From: Corynebacterium liangguodongii
GTDB taxonomy: Bacteria > Actinomycetota > Actinomycetes > Mycobacteriales > Mycobacteriaceae
Reading direction: 5' to 3'
NCBI RefSeq assembly: GCF_003070865.1
Contig: NZ_CP026948.1
Span: 62,001-126,000, forward strand
DNA length: 64,000 bases
A program made the position numbers and the translations under genes. The notes under the pieces were generated by a model. The model was not told where the DNA came from. It did not search any database and saw only the letters and a program-made list of their open reading frames with translations. Shown here one piece after another: positions 18,181-26,557 of this stretch (positions are counted from its first letter, which is position 1; every line of letters starts with the position of its first letter).

Positions 18181-18933
18181 GACGTTGAGCTCGGCGGCAA
18201 GAACCCGAACGTGATCTTCGCCGATGCCAACTTCGACGCCGCCATCGACAACGCAATGACCGGGGCGTTCCTCCACTCCGGCCAGGTGTGCTCGGCGGGC
18301 GCGCGGATCGTCGTGGAGGAGAGCCTCCACGACCGGTTTGTCGAGGAGTTCGTGCGGCGCACCGAGCGCATCAGGATCGGCGGGCCGCGTGACGACGCCG
18401 CCGAGACCGGGCCGCTGATCTCCGTCGCGCACCGCGAGAAGGTGGCGGCGTACGTCGACAAGGCCCGCGAGCAGGGGGCGAGCGTGCTCACCAGCGGCAG
18501 GGTGCCCACCTCGGAAGACATCCGGGGCGAGACCGACCTGACCGCCGGGATCTACTACCTGCCGACGATCCTGGATCAACGCACCCGCGACATGGACTGC
18601 GTGCACGAGGAGGCGTTCGGGCCGGTCGTGACCATTGAGACGTTCGGGACCGAGGACGAGGCCGTGGCGATCGCAAACGACACCGACTACGGGTTGGCGG
18701 GCGCGGTGTGGACCTCCGACGCGGGCAAGGCCGAGCGCGTCGCGCGCCGCTTGCGCCACGGGACGATCTGGAAAAACGACTTCCACCCCTACCTGCCGCA
18801 GGCGGAGTGGGGCGGGATGAAGCAGTCCGGCAACGGCCGTGAGCTCGGGCCGACGGGACTGGCCGAGTACCAGGAGCTCAAGCACGTCTACACCACCCTC
18901 GCTCCCGCGGTGACCGGGCAATTCAAGGGGTAG
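18181..18933 (+). pseudogene. 3' half of an aldehyde dehydrogenase gene
   Basis: About 250 residues of an NAD-dependent aldehyde dehydrogenase of the betaine-aldehyde type. They start inside the catalytic-Glu motif (ELGGKNPN) and include the nucleophile region GQVCSAGAR and the C-terminal GGMKQSGNGRELG. The N-terminal roughly 240 residues with most of the NAD-binding domain are missing; upstream sequence switches to the fic relic. The remaining frame is undamaged, which suggests recent truncation, but the product cannot be a working enzyme. Confidence 0.85.
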
Positions 18934-18981
18934 GGTCAAACGGTTCACGGCAGACGTACCCGCTCGAGTCCACCGTCTTAC

Positions 18982-19248
18982 CTACGACCTGTTGCGGCAG
19001 TCGAGGTACCTGTTGCCGTCTTGGCCTTCCCGATTACTTGACTGATAACCGAGGCGGGCGTCCATCTCCGCTTGCAGGCCACTGGCCAGTAAGGCCTGCA
19101 GCATGCAGCGCACCGGGTCGTTGGCGTCGGTTGCTGAGACAGCCAACTCCCGGATCAGCGTGGCCACCTCGGGGGTGTCCAAAAGCTTCTTTTCGATCGC
19201 ATCAACCTTGGCCTTATCAACCGCGTCTCGTTGTGTCACAATAGTCAT
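18982..19248 (-). pseudogene. N-terminal fragment of an IS256-family transposase
   Basis: 88 residues beginning MTIVTQRDAVDKAKVDAIE and containing LLASGLQAEMDARLGY, homologous to the first 70 residues of the IS256-type transposase at 20650. A stop follows soon after (CRNRS), with the rest of the gene gone. The upstream side is cut off by the left end of the ISL3 element at 19281. It represents an older IS256 copy in opposite orientation. Confidence 0.8.
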
Positions 19249-20593
19249 TCTGATTTATCTCCTTCGCGTGAGAGCAATCCGGTTCTTCGCGTTTTGGAGT
19301 GCGTAGCTGACCGCAGAGCCCGGTCCGGGGTGGCACAACGTGTAGGGGTCCTGGCCGGTACAAGATGAGAGTTACAACGCTTCCATCTGACCGAACCAGG
19401 ACCCCACTGTGCAGCCTACTGGCAACCTCGTCGCAGACACCATCTGCCGTACCGCGGAAATCGGCCTGACCATCACCGGAGCCGCCGACGCCGGAACCTT
19501 CACCATCATCGACGCCGCCCCGGTAGCTGTGGCCACCACCTGTCCCGAGTGCCGACACCCCGGGAAGAAACGTGATCACGTGGTCCGCCGACTGGTTGAC
19601 CTGCCGGTGGTGGGGTTTCCCACCCGCCTGCACGTTCGTGTCCCCCGATTCACCTGCACCAATCAACAATGTCGGCGGAAAATCTTCCAAGCCTGCCTCA
19701 ACTGCGCCAATGACGGGGCCACGCTCACCCACCGGGTCACCGGCTGGATCCTCCAACGACTGGCCATCGACCGGATGAGCGTGGCCGCCACCGCCAAGGC
19801 CCTTTGGGCGTGGGCTGGGAGTTGGTCAATCAGGTCGCTGTGGACGCCTGCCGGCAGCTCGTCTACGACAACCCCTCCCATCTGGACGGGGTGCGCATCC
19901 TCGGGGTGGATGAGCACGTGTGGAAGCACGCCCGAAAGCCAGGCCAGCCGTCGAACCTGGTGACGATCCTGGTCGACCTCACCCCGCTGGCCGACGGGAC
20001 GGGGCCGGCCCGATTGTTGGATATGCGCCCGGGGCATAGTGCGGACGTGCTGCGCACGTGGCTGCAGGAACGCGACCCTGGTTTCCGTAGTCAGGTGCAG
20101 GTGGTGACGATGGACGGCTTCACCGGCTACGCCACCGCCGTCGACCAGGTTCTACCCCAGGCGAGGAAGGTGATGGATCCATTCCACGTCGTGCATCTGG
20201 CAGCGGACAAGCTCACTGGTTGCCGGCAGAGGCTCCAACGGGAGACCACGGGGCGTCGTGGACGCAAGGTTGATCCCTTGTACAAGCACCGGCGGACCTT
20301 GTTGACCAGGACGAATTACCTCACCGAGCGGCAGAAACAGCGTCTGGACTTGTTGTGGGCCACCGATGGCGACTACGTGGTGCTCCGAGGTGATGTGGAT
20401 GGCTCTCACAGGATATGATCCAGGCCTACGGGCACCCGAAGAAATCGGAGGGCAAGAAGTTGATGGAACGGATCATCAACACCCTGTGTAAGGGCGTGCC
20501 GAAAGGGTTGGAGGAGCTGGCCCAGCTGGGTCGGACGTTGTGGCGTCGGCGCGAGGGGGTGCTGGCTTACTTCGACATCGGGGCGTCCAGCGG

Positions 20594-22036
20594 GAGGGTG
20601 TCAGGAAGTTTGTGTGTGAGGCTCTGATCTAAAAGGAGTTTCACCGATAATGACTACGGTGTCACCGAAGAAAGGCCACGACCCGGCAAGGGTCAACGAG
20701 ATCAGCGAGAAGCTGATGGAAAATCCTGAACTCGCCAGCTTGATCGGCGAGTTGTCCACCTCCACTGACAATGCAAGCGATCTGGTCAAAGGCCTGTTGC
20801 AGGCATCGATCAACGCTGGTCTGCAAGCGGAGATGGATGCACATTTGGGCTACGGCCATGCCGACCGTAAGGCGAAAGCCCGGGTGGAAACCGCACAGGA
20901 GAGCAATCACCGCAACGGGTCGTACACCAAGACCGTTAATTCTGGGTACGGCGCGTTGGAAGTGACCATGCCGAGGGATCGTGCCGGCACGTTTGCTCCA
21001 AAGATGGTGCCCAAAGGCTCCCGTCGGCTCACAGAGCTCGACGACATGATTATCTCGCTGTACGCCGGTGGGATGACCGTGCGCGATATTCAGCACCATC
21101 TCGCCACCACCCTCGGGGTGGATATGAGCCCAGATACGATCAGCACCATTACCGACGCGGTGTTAGAAGAGGTCATGATCTGGCAAAACCGCCAGCTCGA
21201 CGAGTTCTACCCAGTAATCTTCCTCGACGCGCTGCGAGTGAAGATCCGCGATGGCCACCGCGTGGTCAACAAGTCTTGCTACATGGCGGTAGGCGTCGAC
21301 ATGGACGGCATCAAACACATCCTGGGATTGTGGATCGCAGACAATGAAGGCGCCAGTTTTTGGGCATCCGTGTGCGCTGACCTTGCCAACCGTGGGGTCC
21401 AAGACGTGTTCATCGTCTGCTGCGACGGGCTTATAGGCCTGCCGGAAGCCGTGGAGGCAACCTGGCCGAATTCCATGGTGCGAGATGAGTATCGTGCACC
21501 TGATCCGGGCGGCCAACAGGTGGGTGTCCTACCAAGACCGCAAACCCGTATCAAGTGCGCTACGGGAGGTCTACACCGCACCGAACGAGGACACCGCCCG
21601 CGCCGCCCTGGACGCGTTCGAGGCGTCCGAGCTGGGACGGAAGTATCCGCAATCGGTCAAGGTGTGGCGTGATGCGTGGGATCGGTTCGTGCCGTTTCTG
21701 CAGTTCCCGCCTGCGGCACGGCGGGTACTCTACACCACGAATTCGATCGAATCGCTGAATGCTGAACTGCGGAAAGCCACCCGCAACCGCGGCCAGTTCC
21801 CGAACGATACCGCGGCGCTGAAGACGCTGTGGCTGATGATCTGCAACATCGAGGACAAGCGCGCTGCCCAGCGAGCGAAGAAAGCCAAGCGCGCCATCGA
21901 ATGCAACGGCTATATTGAAGGAGCGAAAGCCACCGGGTGGAAACAAGCCATCAACCAACTAGCCGTGGCTTACCCCGACCGATTCGCGGACTACTTGTAA
22001 ACCAAGCCCCCCGCACACAAAGAATCGGACACCCTC
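20594..22036 (+). mobile_element. IS256-family insertion sequence with 8-bp target duplication
   Basis: 1443-bp element with imperfect inverted ends GAGGGTGTC...TTTGTGTG (left) and CACACAAAGAATCGGACACCCTC (right). It is flanked by direct repeats TCCAGCGG at 20586-20593 and 22037-22044. Joining the flanks restores the ISL3 transposase codons for ASSGLVEAINGRLEHLRG. Length, ends and 8-bp duplication are typical of IS256 members. It carries a single transposase gene broken by a frameshift. Confidence 0.93.
20650..22000 (+). pseudogene. IS256-family transposase, frameshifted
   Basis: The first frame runs from ATG 20650 (behind AAAAGGAG) through the mutator-type DDE domain (VIFLDALRVKIRDG, FIVCCDGLIGLPEA). 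At about 21483 one extra base in TGCGAGATGAG shifts the frame; the true continuation (IVHLIRAANRWVSYQDRK) proceeds to 22000 and ends DRFADYL. Together they would give a roughly 450-residue protein. IS256 elements are not known to use programmed frameshifting, so this copy is probably dead. Confidence 0.88.
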
Positions 22037-22190
22037 TCCAGCGGGCTGGTCGAGGCGATCAATGGCCGGCTAGAGCATCTACGTGGAATCGCTCTGGGGT
22101 TCTGCAACCTCGACCACTACATCTTGCGGTGCTTGATTCACTCCGGGCAGCTGCACACCCGGATCAACGCACTCTAAATCGTGAAGAGCC

Positions 22191-23030
22191 GTTAAAAGTC
22201 ATCGGCGTGGACGAGCATGTGGGGCGTCACACCCTCCAGGGGCGACAAGTACGTCACCGTCATCATCGACCTCACCGGTGTACGCGACGGGACCGGGACA
22301 GCTCGGCTGCTCGGACATGATCGAGGGCCGCTCCAAGGCCGTGTTTAAAGACCTGGCTGGGCCAGCGCGACCAGGCCTGGCACGATGGCATCGAGGCCAT
22401 CGCCATGGACGGGTTCACGGGTTTTTAAGACCGCTGCCGTCGAGGAGGTCCCACAGGCGGTGACGGTGATGGACCCCTTCCACGTGGTCCACCTGGCCGC
22501 CGATGCCCTGGACGAGTGCCGACGTCGCACCCAGCAGGACATCTTCGGCCGCCGTGGCCGCGCCGGCGACCCGCTGTACCGGGCCCGTCGCAGCCTGCAC
22601 ACCGGAGCCGACCTGCTCACCGACAAGCAGATCACGCGCCTGCAGGACTTGTTCGCCGATGAGCGTCACACCGCGGTCGAGGTCACCTGGAGCGTCTAAA
22701 AGCGGATGATCGCCGCCTACCGCGACCCCGACCGAGCGACCGGGAAGGCCACCATGACCGCGCTGATCGACACCATCGCCACTGGTGTCCCGGCCGGGCT
22801 GCCCGGGGTCGCCCGCCTGGGGCGCACCCTGGCTCGACGCGCCGACGACGTGCTCGCGTTCTTCGACCGCCCTGGCACATCCAACGGCCCCACAGAAGCG
22901 ATCAACGGCCGTCTGGAACACCTGCGCGGCATCGCCCTGGGCTTTGGCAACCTCGCCCACTACATCGCCCGCAGCCTCCTGGAAGCCGGCGGGTTCAAAC
23001 GACACCTACACCGTTGATTGGGAAGAGCCC
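22191..23030 (+). pseudogene. Remnant of a second ISL3-type transposase/element
   Basis: Directly after the first ISL3 element comes a diverged ISL3 transposase lacking its 5' third. Recognisable parts are KVIGVDEHV, the MDPFHVVHLAADALDECRRR block, an in-frame TAA at 22697 and the C-terminal TEAINGRLEHLRGIALGFG, ending at 23017. TTGATTGGGAAGAGCCC at 23014-23030 looks like its right terminal repeat. Several frameshifts are present. It is a different subtype from the 25000 copy, so at least two ISL3 lineages have landed here. Confidence 0.8.
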
Positions 23031-23227
23031 GATAACAGTATTGGCGACACCATCAGCAGCGTCCAACAGGCCCCTTGCCCTCATCACGTCACGGTGCGCA
23101 GCAGTCGTCTACTTCGACAGCTTCGTCAAAACCAACCGGTCAGCTTCAGAAACAGGCAATGCAGCAGCAGGAGCACTCATGAACACAACATACCCCACAA
23201 CCAGCTATCCATTTGAGAGATACGCCG

Positions 23228-23653
23228 CTAGGAAACATGCACCTTGAAGAGCTTTGAGTGATTCAAACTATTGATGTCGATGGTGTATCCGCCAGAACCA
23301 CTCTTCGTTCGAAAACTTACGACTGTTCCATCGTTGAGCGTGATACTGTTGGGAACGGCGGTATCACCGTTCAAGAAAGCTGAGCCATGCGTTGCGCCGC
23401 ACCACAGACGCCATACCGCTTCATCATTGGGAGCCTGCCATACCCGTCCGTCTCGCCTGTAAACGCCATCAAGATATGAGCGCATTTGGTCGAAATTGGT
23501 ATAGTGAGTGACATAGTTGTCTCCTGGGCAGTCTCGCACGACTGGTTGCGCTTCGGCGATTGGAGAAGCGACTGCGGGAGCAATTAGAGCTAGTCCGATA
23601 GCAGCGAGTGCGGGAATGAAAGCGGTTGCGTTCTTACGCTTAGAGAATTCCAT
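23228..23653 (-). CDS. Small secreted protein of unknown function
   Basis: 141 residues from ATG 23653, preceded by AAGGA. A signal peptide (KKR-like start, hydrophobic core, cleavage near AEAQ) is followed by a roughly 105-residue mature part with two cysteines (RDCPGDN and RLWCGAT) and several Trp/Tyr residues. I do not recognise the family. It belongs to a group of three same-strand small genes of lower GC between two insertion-sequence clusters, which suggests transfer. A longer frame to 23713 exists, but the added residues do not look like a leader. Confidence 0.6.
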   Translation of the reverse strand: MEFSKRKNATAFIPALAAIGLALIAPAVASPIAEAQPVVRDCPGDNYVTHYTNFDQMRSYLDGVYRRDGRVWQAPNDEAVWRLWCGATHGSAFLNGDTAVPNSITLNDGTVVSFRTKSGSGGYTIDINSLNHSKLFKVHVS

Positions 23654-23746
23654 TGAGGGTACGTCCTTAAGAGGCTGGTTAGTTGTCTGCTGGTGAAGGA
23701 GTCTTGGATTCATCGCTACTACTGCGTATTTTCTCGTCGGGTGGCT

Positions 23747-24094
23747 TTACGATGTTTCTTCCCGCGCGCCGTCTTCCCTCTGGGGCCATTCCCCGGTCGG
23801 CCGAATGAAGGTCTCCATCATGGCCCCTACTGGCTGTGGATCGGAGAAGATTTGGTCGGCCACCTCGGCGGGGTCCCAATCGTCGGGGAGGTCAAGGAAA
23901 CCCCCCTCCACCTTGCCGACGGATATCTCCGGACTCTTCTTGAGCACCCTCAAAATGGCCATGACCTCTTCGCGACTTGCAAAGTGCGAGTTGCGGCCAT
24001 TAGCGGCTAGCGCATCCGCAATGCTCGCCCAGTCGCCGATTTCGGCCATGTCGGCGAGGATATTAGCGATTATTTTCTCAGGATTGGTTTCCAT
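23747..24094 (-). CDS. Hypothetical small acidic cytoplasmic protein
   Basis: 115 residues, without signal peptide or membrane span, rich in Glu/Asp and Ala. AAGGAG stands ten bases before the ATG. It is flanked on both sides by genes for small secreted proteins in the same orientation, 96 bases after the upstream gene. A cytoplasmic protein between two exported ones could be an immunity or chaperone partner, but no sequence motif shows this. Not recognised. Confidence 0.55.
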   Translation of the reverse strand: METNPEKIIANILADMAEIGDWASIADALAANGRNSHFASREEVMAILRVLKKSPEISVGKVEGGFLDLPDDWDPAEVADQIFSDPQPVGAMMETFIRPTGEWPQREDGAREETS

Positions 24095-24190
24095 GTATTT
24101 TCAGCTCCTTCGCGATTTGGACTTGAAGTGCCGTCGATTTTTGCACTTCTCAAAGTATTAACATAAGGATGGCCGCCTTCCTACCAGACC

Positions 24191-24622
24191 TTAACACAGT
24201 TCAACGCGATCGATTCGACCCCATGCAAAGGATATGTTGTGGCGTGTTCCGTCGACGACGAGGTGACAAGCAGAATCGGGTGCAAAGGCCATAACAACTT
24301 TGATGCGTAAGTCAAAACCGCAGTTATTGTAGACCTGAACGAAACCCTTTTCCCAGACGGCGTTAATGCAAGATGGTGCCAGATCCCCAGCGTAGGTGGT
24401 TGTCGCGCCCTTGGCGTTATGGGTCTGAGGAAGTTCCGCGATGATCGATTCCCAAGGTTCGTCGTTCGAAATCTTCATCGACTCCCCAGAGGAAAGAATT
24501 CTTACCCGCTCCGACGCGTCTAACAGGTTGGCTTCGACTTGTGCGGAGGCAGTCGGTGTATTAACTGCGCATGCTAGGGCAGTAAGGAAGGCTAACCCTG
24601 CTGCGATGGTGAAGTTCTTCAT
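24191..24622 (-). CDS. Small secreted four-cysteine protein, tendamistat-like cysteine spacing
   Basis: 143 residues with a signal peptide (cleavage near ASAQ) and a C-terminal domain of about 65 residues. It contains SCINAVWEKG, YNNCGFDLRIKVV, DSACHLVV and a terminal Cys. Cysteine spacing is 16, 18 and 24 residues; the alpha-amylase inhibitor tendamistat has 16, 18 and 28 in the same kind of beta-rich context. This suggests a similar disulfide-bonded beta-sandwich found in many actinobacterial secreted proteins. An inhibitory function is not shown. It is probably the first gene of the small island, with promoter sequence upstream in the 24623-24700 region. Confidence 0.6.
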   Translation of the reverse strand: MKNFTIAAGLAFLTALACAVNTPTASAQVEANLLDASERVRILSSGESMKISNDEPWESIIAELPQTHNAKGATTTYAGDLAPSCINAVWEKGFVQVYNNCGFDLRIKVVMAFAPDSACHLVVDGTRHNISFAWGRIDRVELC

Positions 24623-24999
24623 ATGTACTCCGATTCAGTAGGCGCTTTGATTTAAGGGGAGCCCAGGGATGGCTTGTGGTGGATGCTGCCACGGCACCCA
24701 AATTGCTATGTCAGCTGCAGGGGGCGGCCGACGTCCACAGTGTAGCAGATTTTTGTATTTTAACACCTTCGCTCGTCCCTGTTTTTCCGGATGCTGGTGC
24801 GCAATCTGCAACTTCGGGTACTCCGTGTGACTCGGTCAGTCCCCTGGTGGTGTACCTCGCTCTTGATCCTTTGCTGGTGGTTGAATGGGTAGTTGCGTCA
24901 TGTCATCAGTGTTCACCGCCGTCGCCTAGTTGGTGTCGTTGCTGGTGGTCTGGGGTAAGGCGGCAGAGGATGAGCACTTTCCGCCCTAGGTGGTAACAT
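24623..24999. other. Non-coding stretch between small secreted gene and ISL3 element
   Basis: 377 bases with no supported gene on either strand. The part next to 24622 presumably holds the promoter of the secreted-protein gene, but no clear -10 box could be chosen. The rest is T- and G-rich with short repeats of GCTGGTGGT and looks like relic DNA up to the ISL3 left end. Confidence 0.5.
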
Positions 25000-26457
25000 G
25001 GCTCTACAGGATTGAGAGTGCGTAGCTGACCGCAGAGCCCGGTTCGGGGTGGCACAACATGTAGGGGTCCTGGCCGGTACAAGATGAGAGTTACACCGCT
25101 TCCATCTGACCGAACCAGGACCCTACAATGCAGCCTACGTTCAACCTCGTCGCCGACACCATTTGCCGCACCGCGGAGCTGGGATTAACGATCACCGATG
25201 CCGCGGATGCCGGCGAGTTCACGGTCATCAGTGCTCGTCCCATCGACTCCTGCGACAAGTGCCCGGGCTGCGGACACACAGGCCGGCTGCGTTGTCACGT
25301 CGTGCGCCGGCTGACCGATCTTCCCGTCGTCGGCTTCCCCACCAGGCTGCAGGTACGCGTGCCGCGGTTCCTGTGCCTGAATCAGTCCTGTGCCCAGCGG
25401 ATCTACCAGGGCGAACTGGCCTGCGCCGAACGCGGGCGCACCGTCACTGGCCGGGTGACCCGCTGGATTGTGCAACGGTTGGCGATCGACAAAATGAGTA
25501 TCTCCGCCACCGCCAAAGCCCTGGGCTTGGGCTGGGACCTGGTCAACGACCTCGCCCTGGATGCCTGCCGGCACCTGGTCTACGACGACCCCGGCCACCT
25601 TGCCGGGGTGCGCGTGCTGGGCGTGGACGAGCAGGTGTGGAAGCACACCCACCGGGCCGGTGAGCCGGACTCGTTCGTCACCGTGCTCGTCGACATCACC
25701 CCCGTCATCGACGGCGCCGGACCGGCCCGGTTGCTGGACATGGTCCCGGGTCGTAGCGCCGCGGTACTTTGCGATTGGCTCAGCCAGCGTGGGCAGGGCT
25801 TTCGCGACCGGGTCGAGGTTGTCACGATGGATGGGTTTGCCGGCTACGCCACCGCCACCAAACAGGCCCTGCCGCGGGCGCAGGCGGTGATGGATCCCTT
25901 TCACGTGGTGCACCTGGCCGCCGACAAGTTGACCGTGTGCCGACAGCGCCTGCAGCGGATGACCACCGGGCGGCGGGGCAAGAAAAACGATCCGTTGTAT
26001 AAGAACCGGAAAACCCTGTTGACCAGGATTGACTTCCTGACTGATCGACAGCATCGGCGACTCGAGCAACTGTGGGCCACCGACGAAGAGTACGTGGCTT
26101 TGGAGGTGACGTGGTTGGTGTATCAGCAGATCATCGCCGCCTATCAGCACCCGAAGAAAGCCGAGGGCAAGAAGCTGATGCGGAAGGTGATCAGCGCGCT
26201 GCGTTCATCGACGATGCCGAAGGGGTTAGAGGAGATTAAGCAGCTGGGAAACACGCTGTACCGACGCCAGAAGGACGTGCTGGCGTATTTCGATATCGGC
26301 GCGTCCAACGGGCCCGTCGAGGCGATCAACGGGCGCCTGGAGCATCTGCGCGGCATCGCTTTGGGGTTCAAGAACCTCGGGCACTACATCTTGCGATCCT
26401 TGATCCACTCCGGACAGCTGCACACCAAGATCAATGCACTCTAAATCGTGAAGGGCC
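25000..26457 (+). mobile_element. ISL3-family insertion sequence, apparently intact
   Basis: 1458-bp element. The left repeat GGCTCTACAGGATTGAGAGT and the right repeat (reverse complement GGCCCTTCACGATTTAGAGT) enclose one uninterrupted transposase gene. The size and ends resemble IS31831-type ISL3 elements of corynebacteria. Flanks (GGTAACAT versus AGTAAAGA) do not give a clean 8-bp duplication, so one edge may have been altered after insertion. Confidence 0.88.
25128..26444 (+). CDS. ISL3-family transposase
   Basis: 438 residues, full length for the IS31831 branch. The N-terminal zinc-binding part has CDKCPGCGH and CLNQSC, then comes a helix-turn-helix region. The DDE domain follows with VLGVDEQVWKH, VTMDGFAGY and MDPFHVVHLAADK, and the conserved C-terminal block is NGPVEAINGRLEHLRGIALGF. 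The frame is intact with an ATG start, so this copy may be active and could mobilise the neighbouring defective copy. Confidence 0.92.
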   Translation: MQPTFNLVADTICRTAELGLTITDAADAGEFTVISARPIDSCDKCPGCGHTGRLRCHVVRRLTDLPVVGFPTRLQVRVPRFLCLNQSCAQRIYQGELACAERGRTVTGRVTRWIVQRLAIDKMSISATAKALGLGWDLVNDLALDACRHLVYDDPGHLAGVRVLGVDEQVWKHTHRAGEPDSFVTVLVDITPVIDGAGPARLLDMVPGRSAAVLCDWLSQRGQGFRDRVEVVTMDGFAGYATATKQALPRAQAVMDPFHVVHLAADKLTVCRQRLQRMTTGRRGKKNDPLYKNRKTLLTRIDFLTDRQHRRLEQLWATDEEYVALEVTWLVYQQIIAAYQHPKKAEGKKLMRKVISALRSSTMPKGLEEIKQLGNTLYRRQKDVLAYFDIGASNGPVEAINGRLEHLRGIALGFKNLGHYILRSLIHSGQLHTKINAL

Positions 26458-26557
26458 AGTAAAGAGCTTGCTGGAAACGTTCGTTCCGGGTGGCGATGGC
26501 GCGGCGCAAAGCCTTCTTGAGGCGTGGCAGACGGCTCACCCTGAATCGTCCTAGTGC

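Larger units (their letters stand above)
19409..22177 (+). pseudogene. ISL3-family transposase, broken
   Basis: Pieces of the 438-residue transposase seen intact at 25128 can be followed here. A GTG start (19409) leads into the N-terminal zinc-finger-like part (CPECRHPG, TNQQC). Two extra bases near 19802 shift the frame (KALGVGWELVNQ restarts at 19804). A further shift lies near 20390, then IS256 interrupts at 20594, and the last 45 codons resume at 22045. Catalytic-region landmarks such as VDEHVWKH and MDPFHVVHLAADK remain. It is non-functional. Confidence 0.88.
19281..22190 (+). mobile_element. ISL3-family insertion sequence, interrupted by an IS256-family element
   Basis: The left end GGTTCTTCGCGTTTTGGAGT (19281) pairs with the right end GGATCAACGCACTCTAAATC...GAAGAGCC (ending 22190) as imperfect terminal inverted repeats of about 28 bp. 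These resemble the intact copy at 25000-26457. The transposase frame is split by frameshifts and by a 1443-bp IS256-type insertion. Removing that insertion gives an element close to 1.46 kb, the usual size of IS31831-like ISL3 elements. No flanking target duplication was found. Confidence 0.85.

Noticed and set aside
23014..23247. Plus-strand open frame after the ISL3 relic
   Set aside because: It starts in the IS end, overlaps the secreted-protein gene and has no ribosome site or recognised similarity.
24676..24996. Plus-strand open frame upstream of the intact ISL3 element
   Set aside because: Biased composition and no ribosome site; it reads into the IS end and has no similarity I recognise.
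25000..26457. Possible 8-bp target duplication around the intact ISL3 element
   Set aside because: The flanks GGTAACAT and AGTAAAGA share too few positions to call a duplication.
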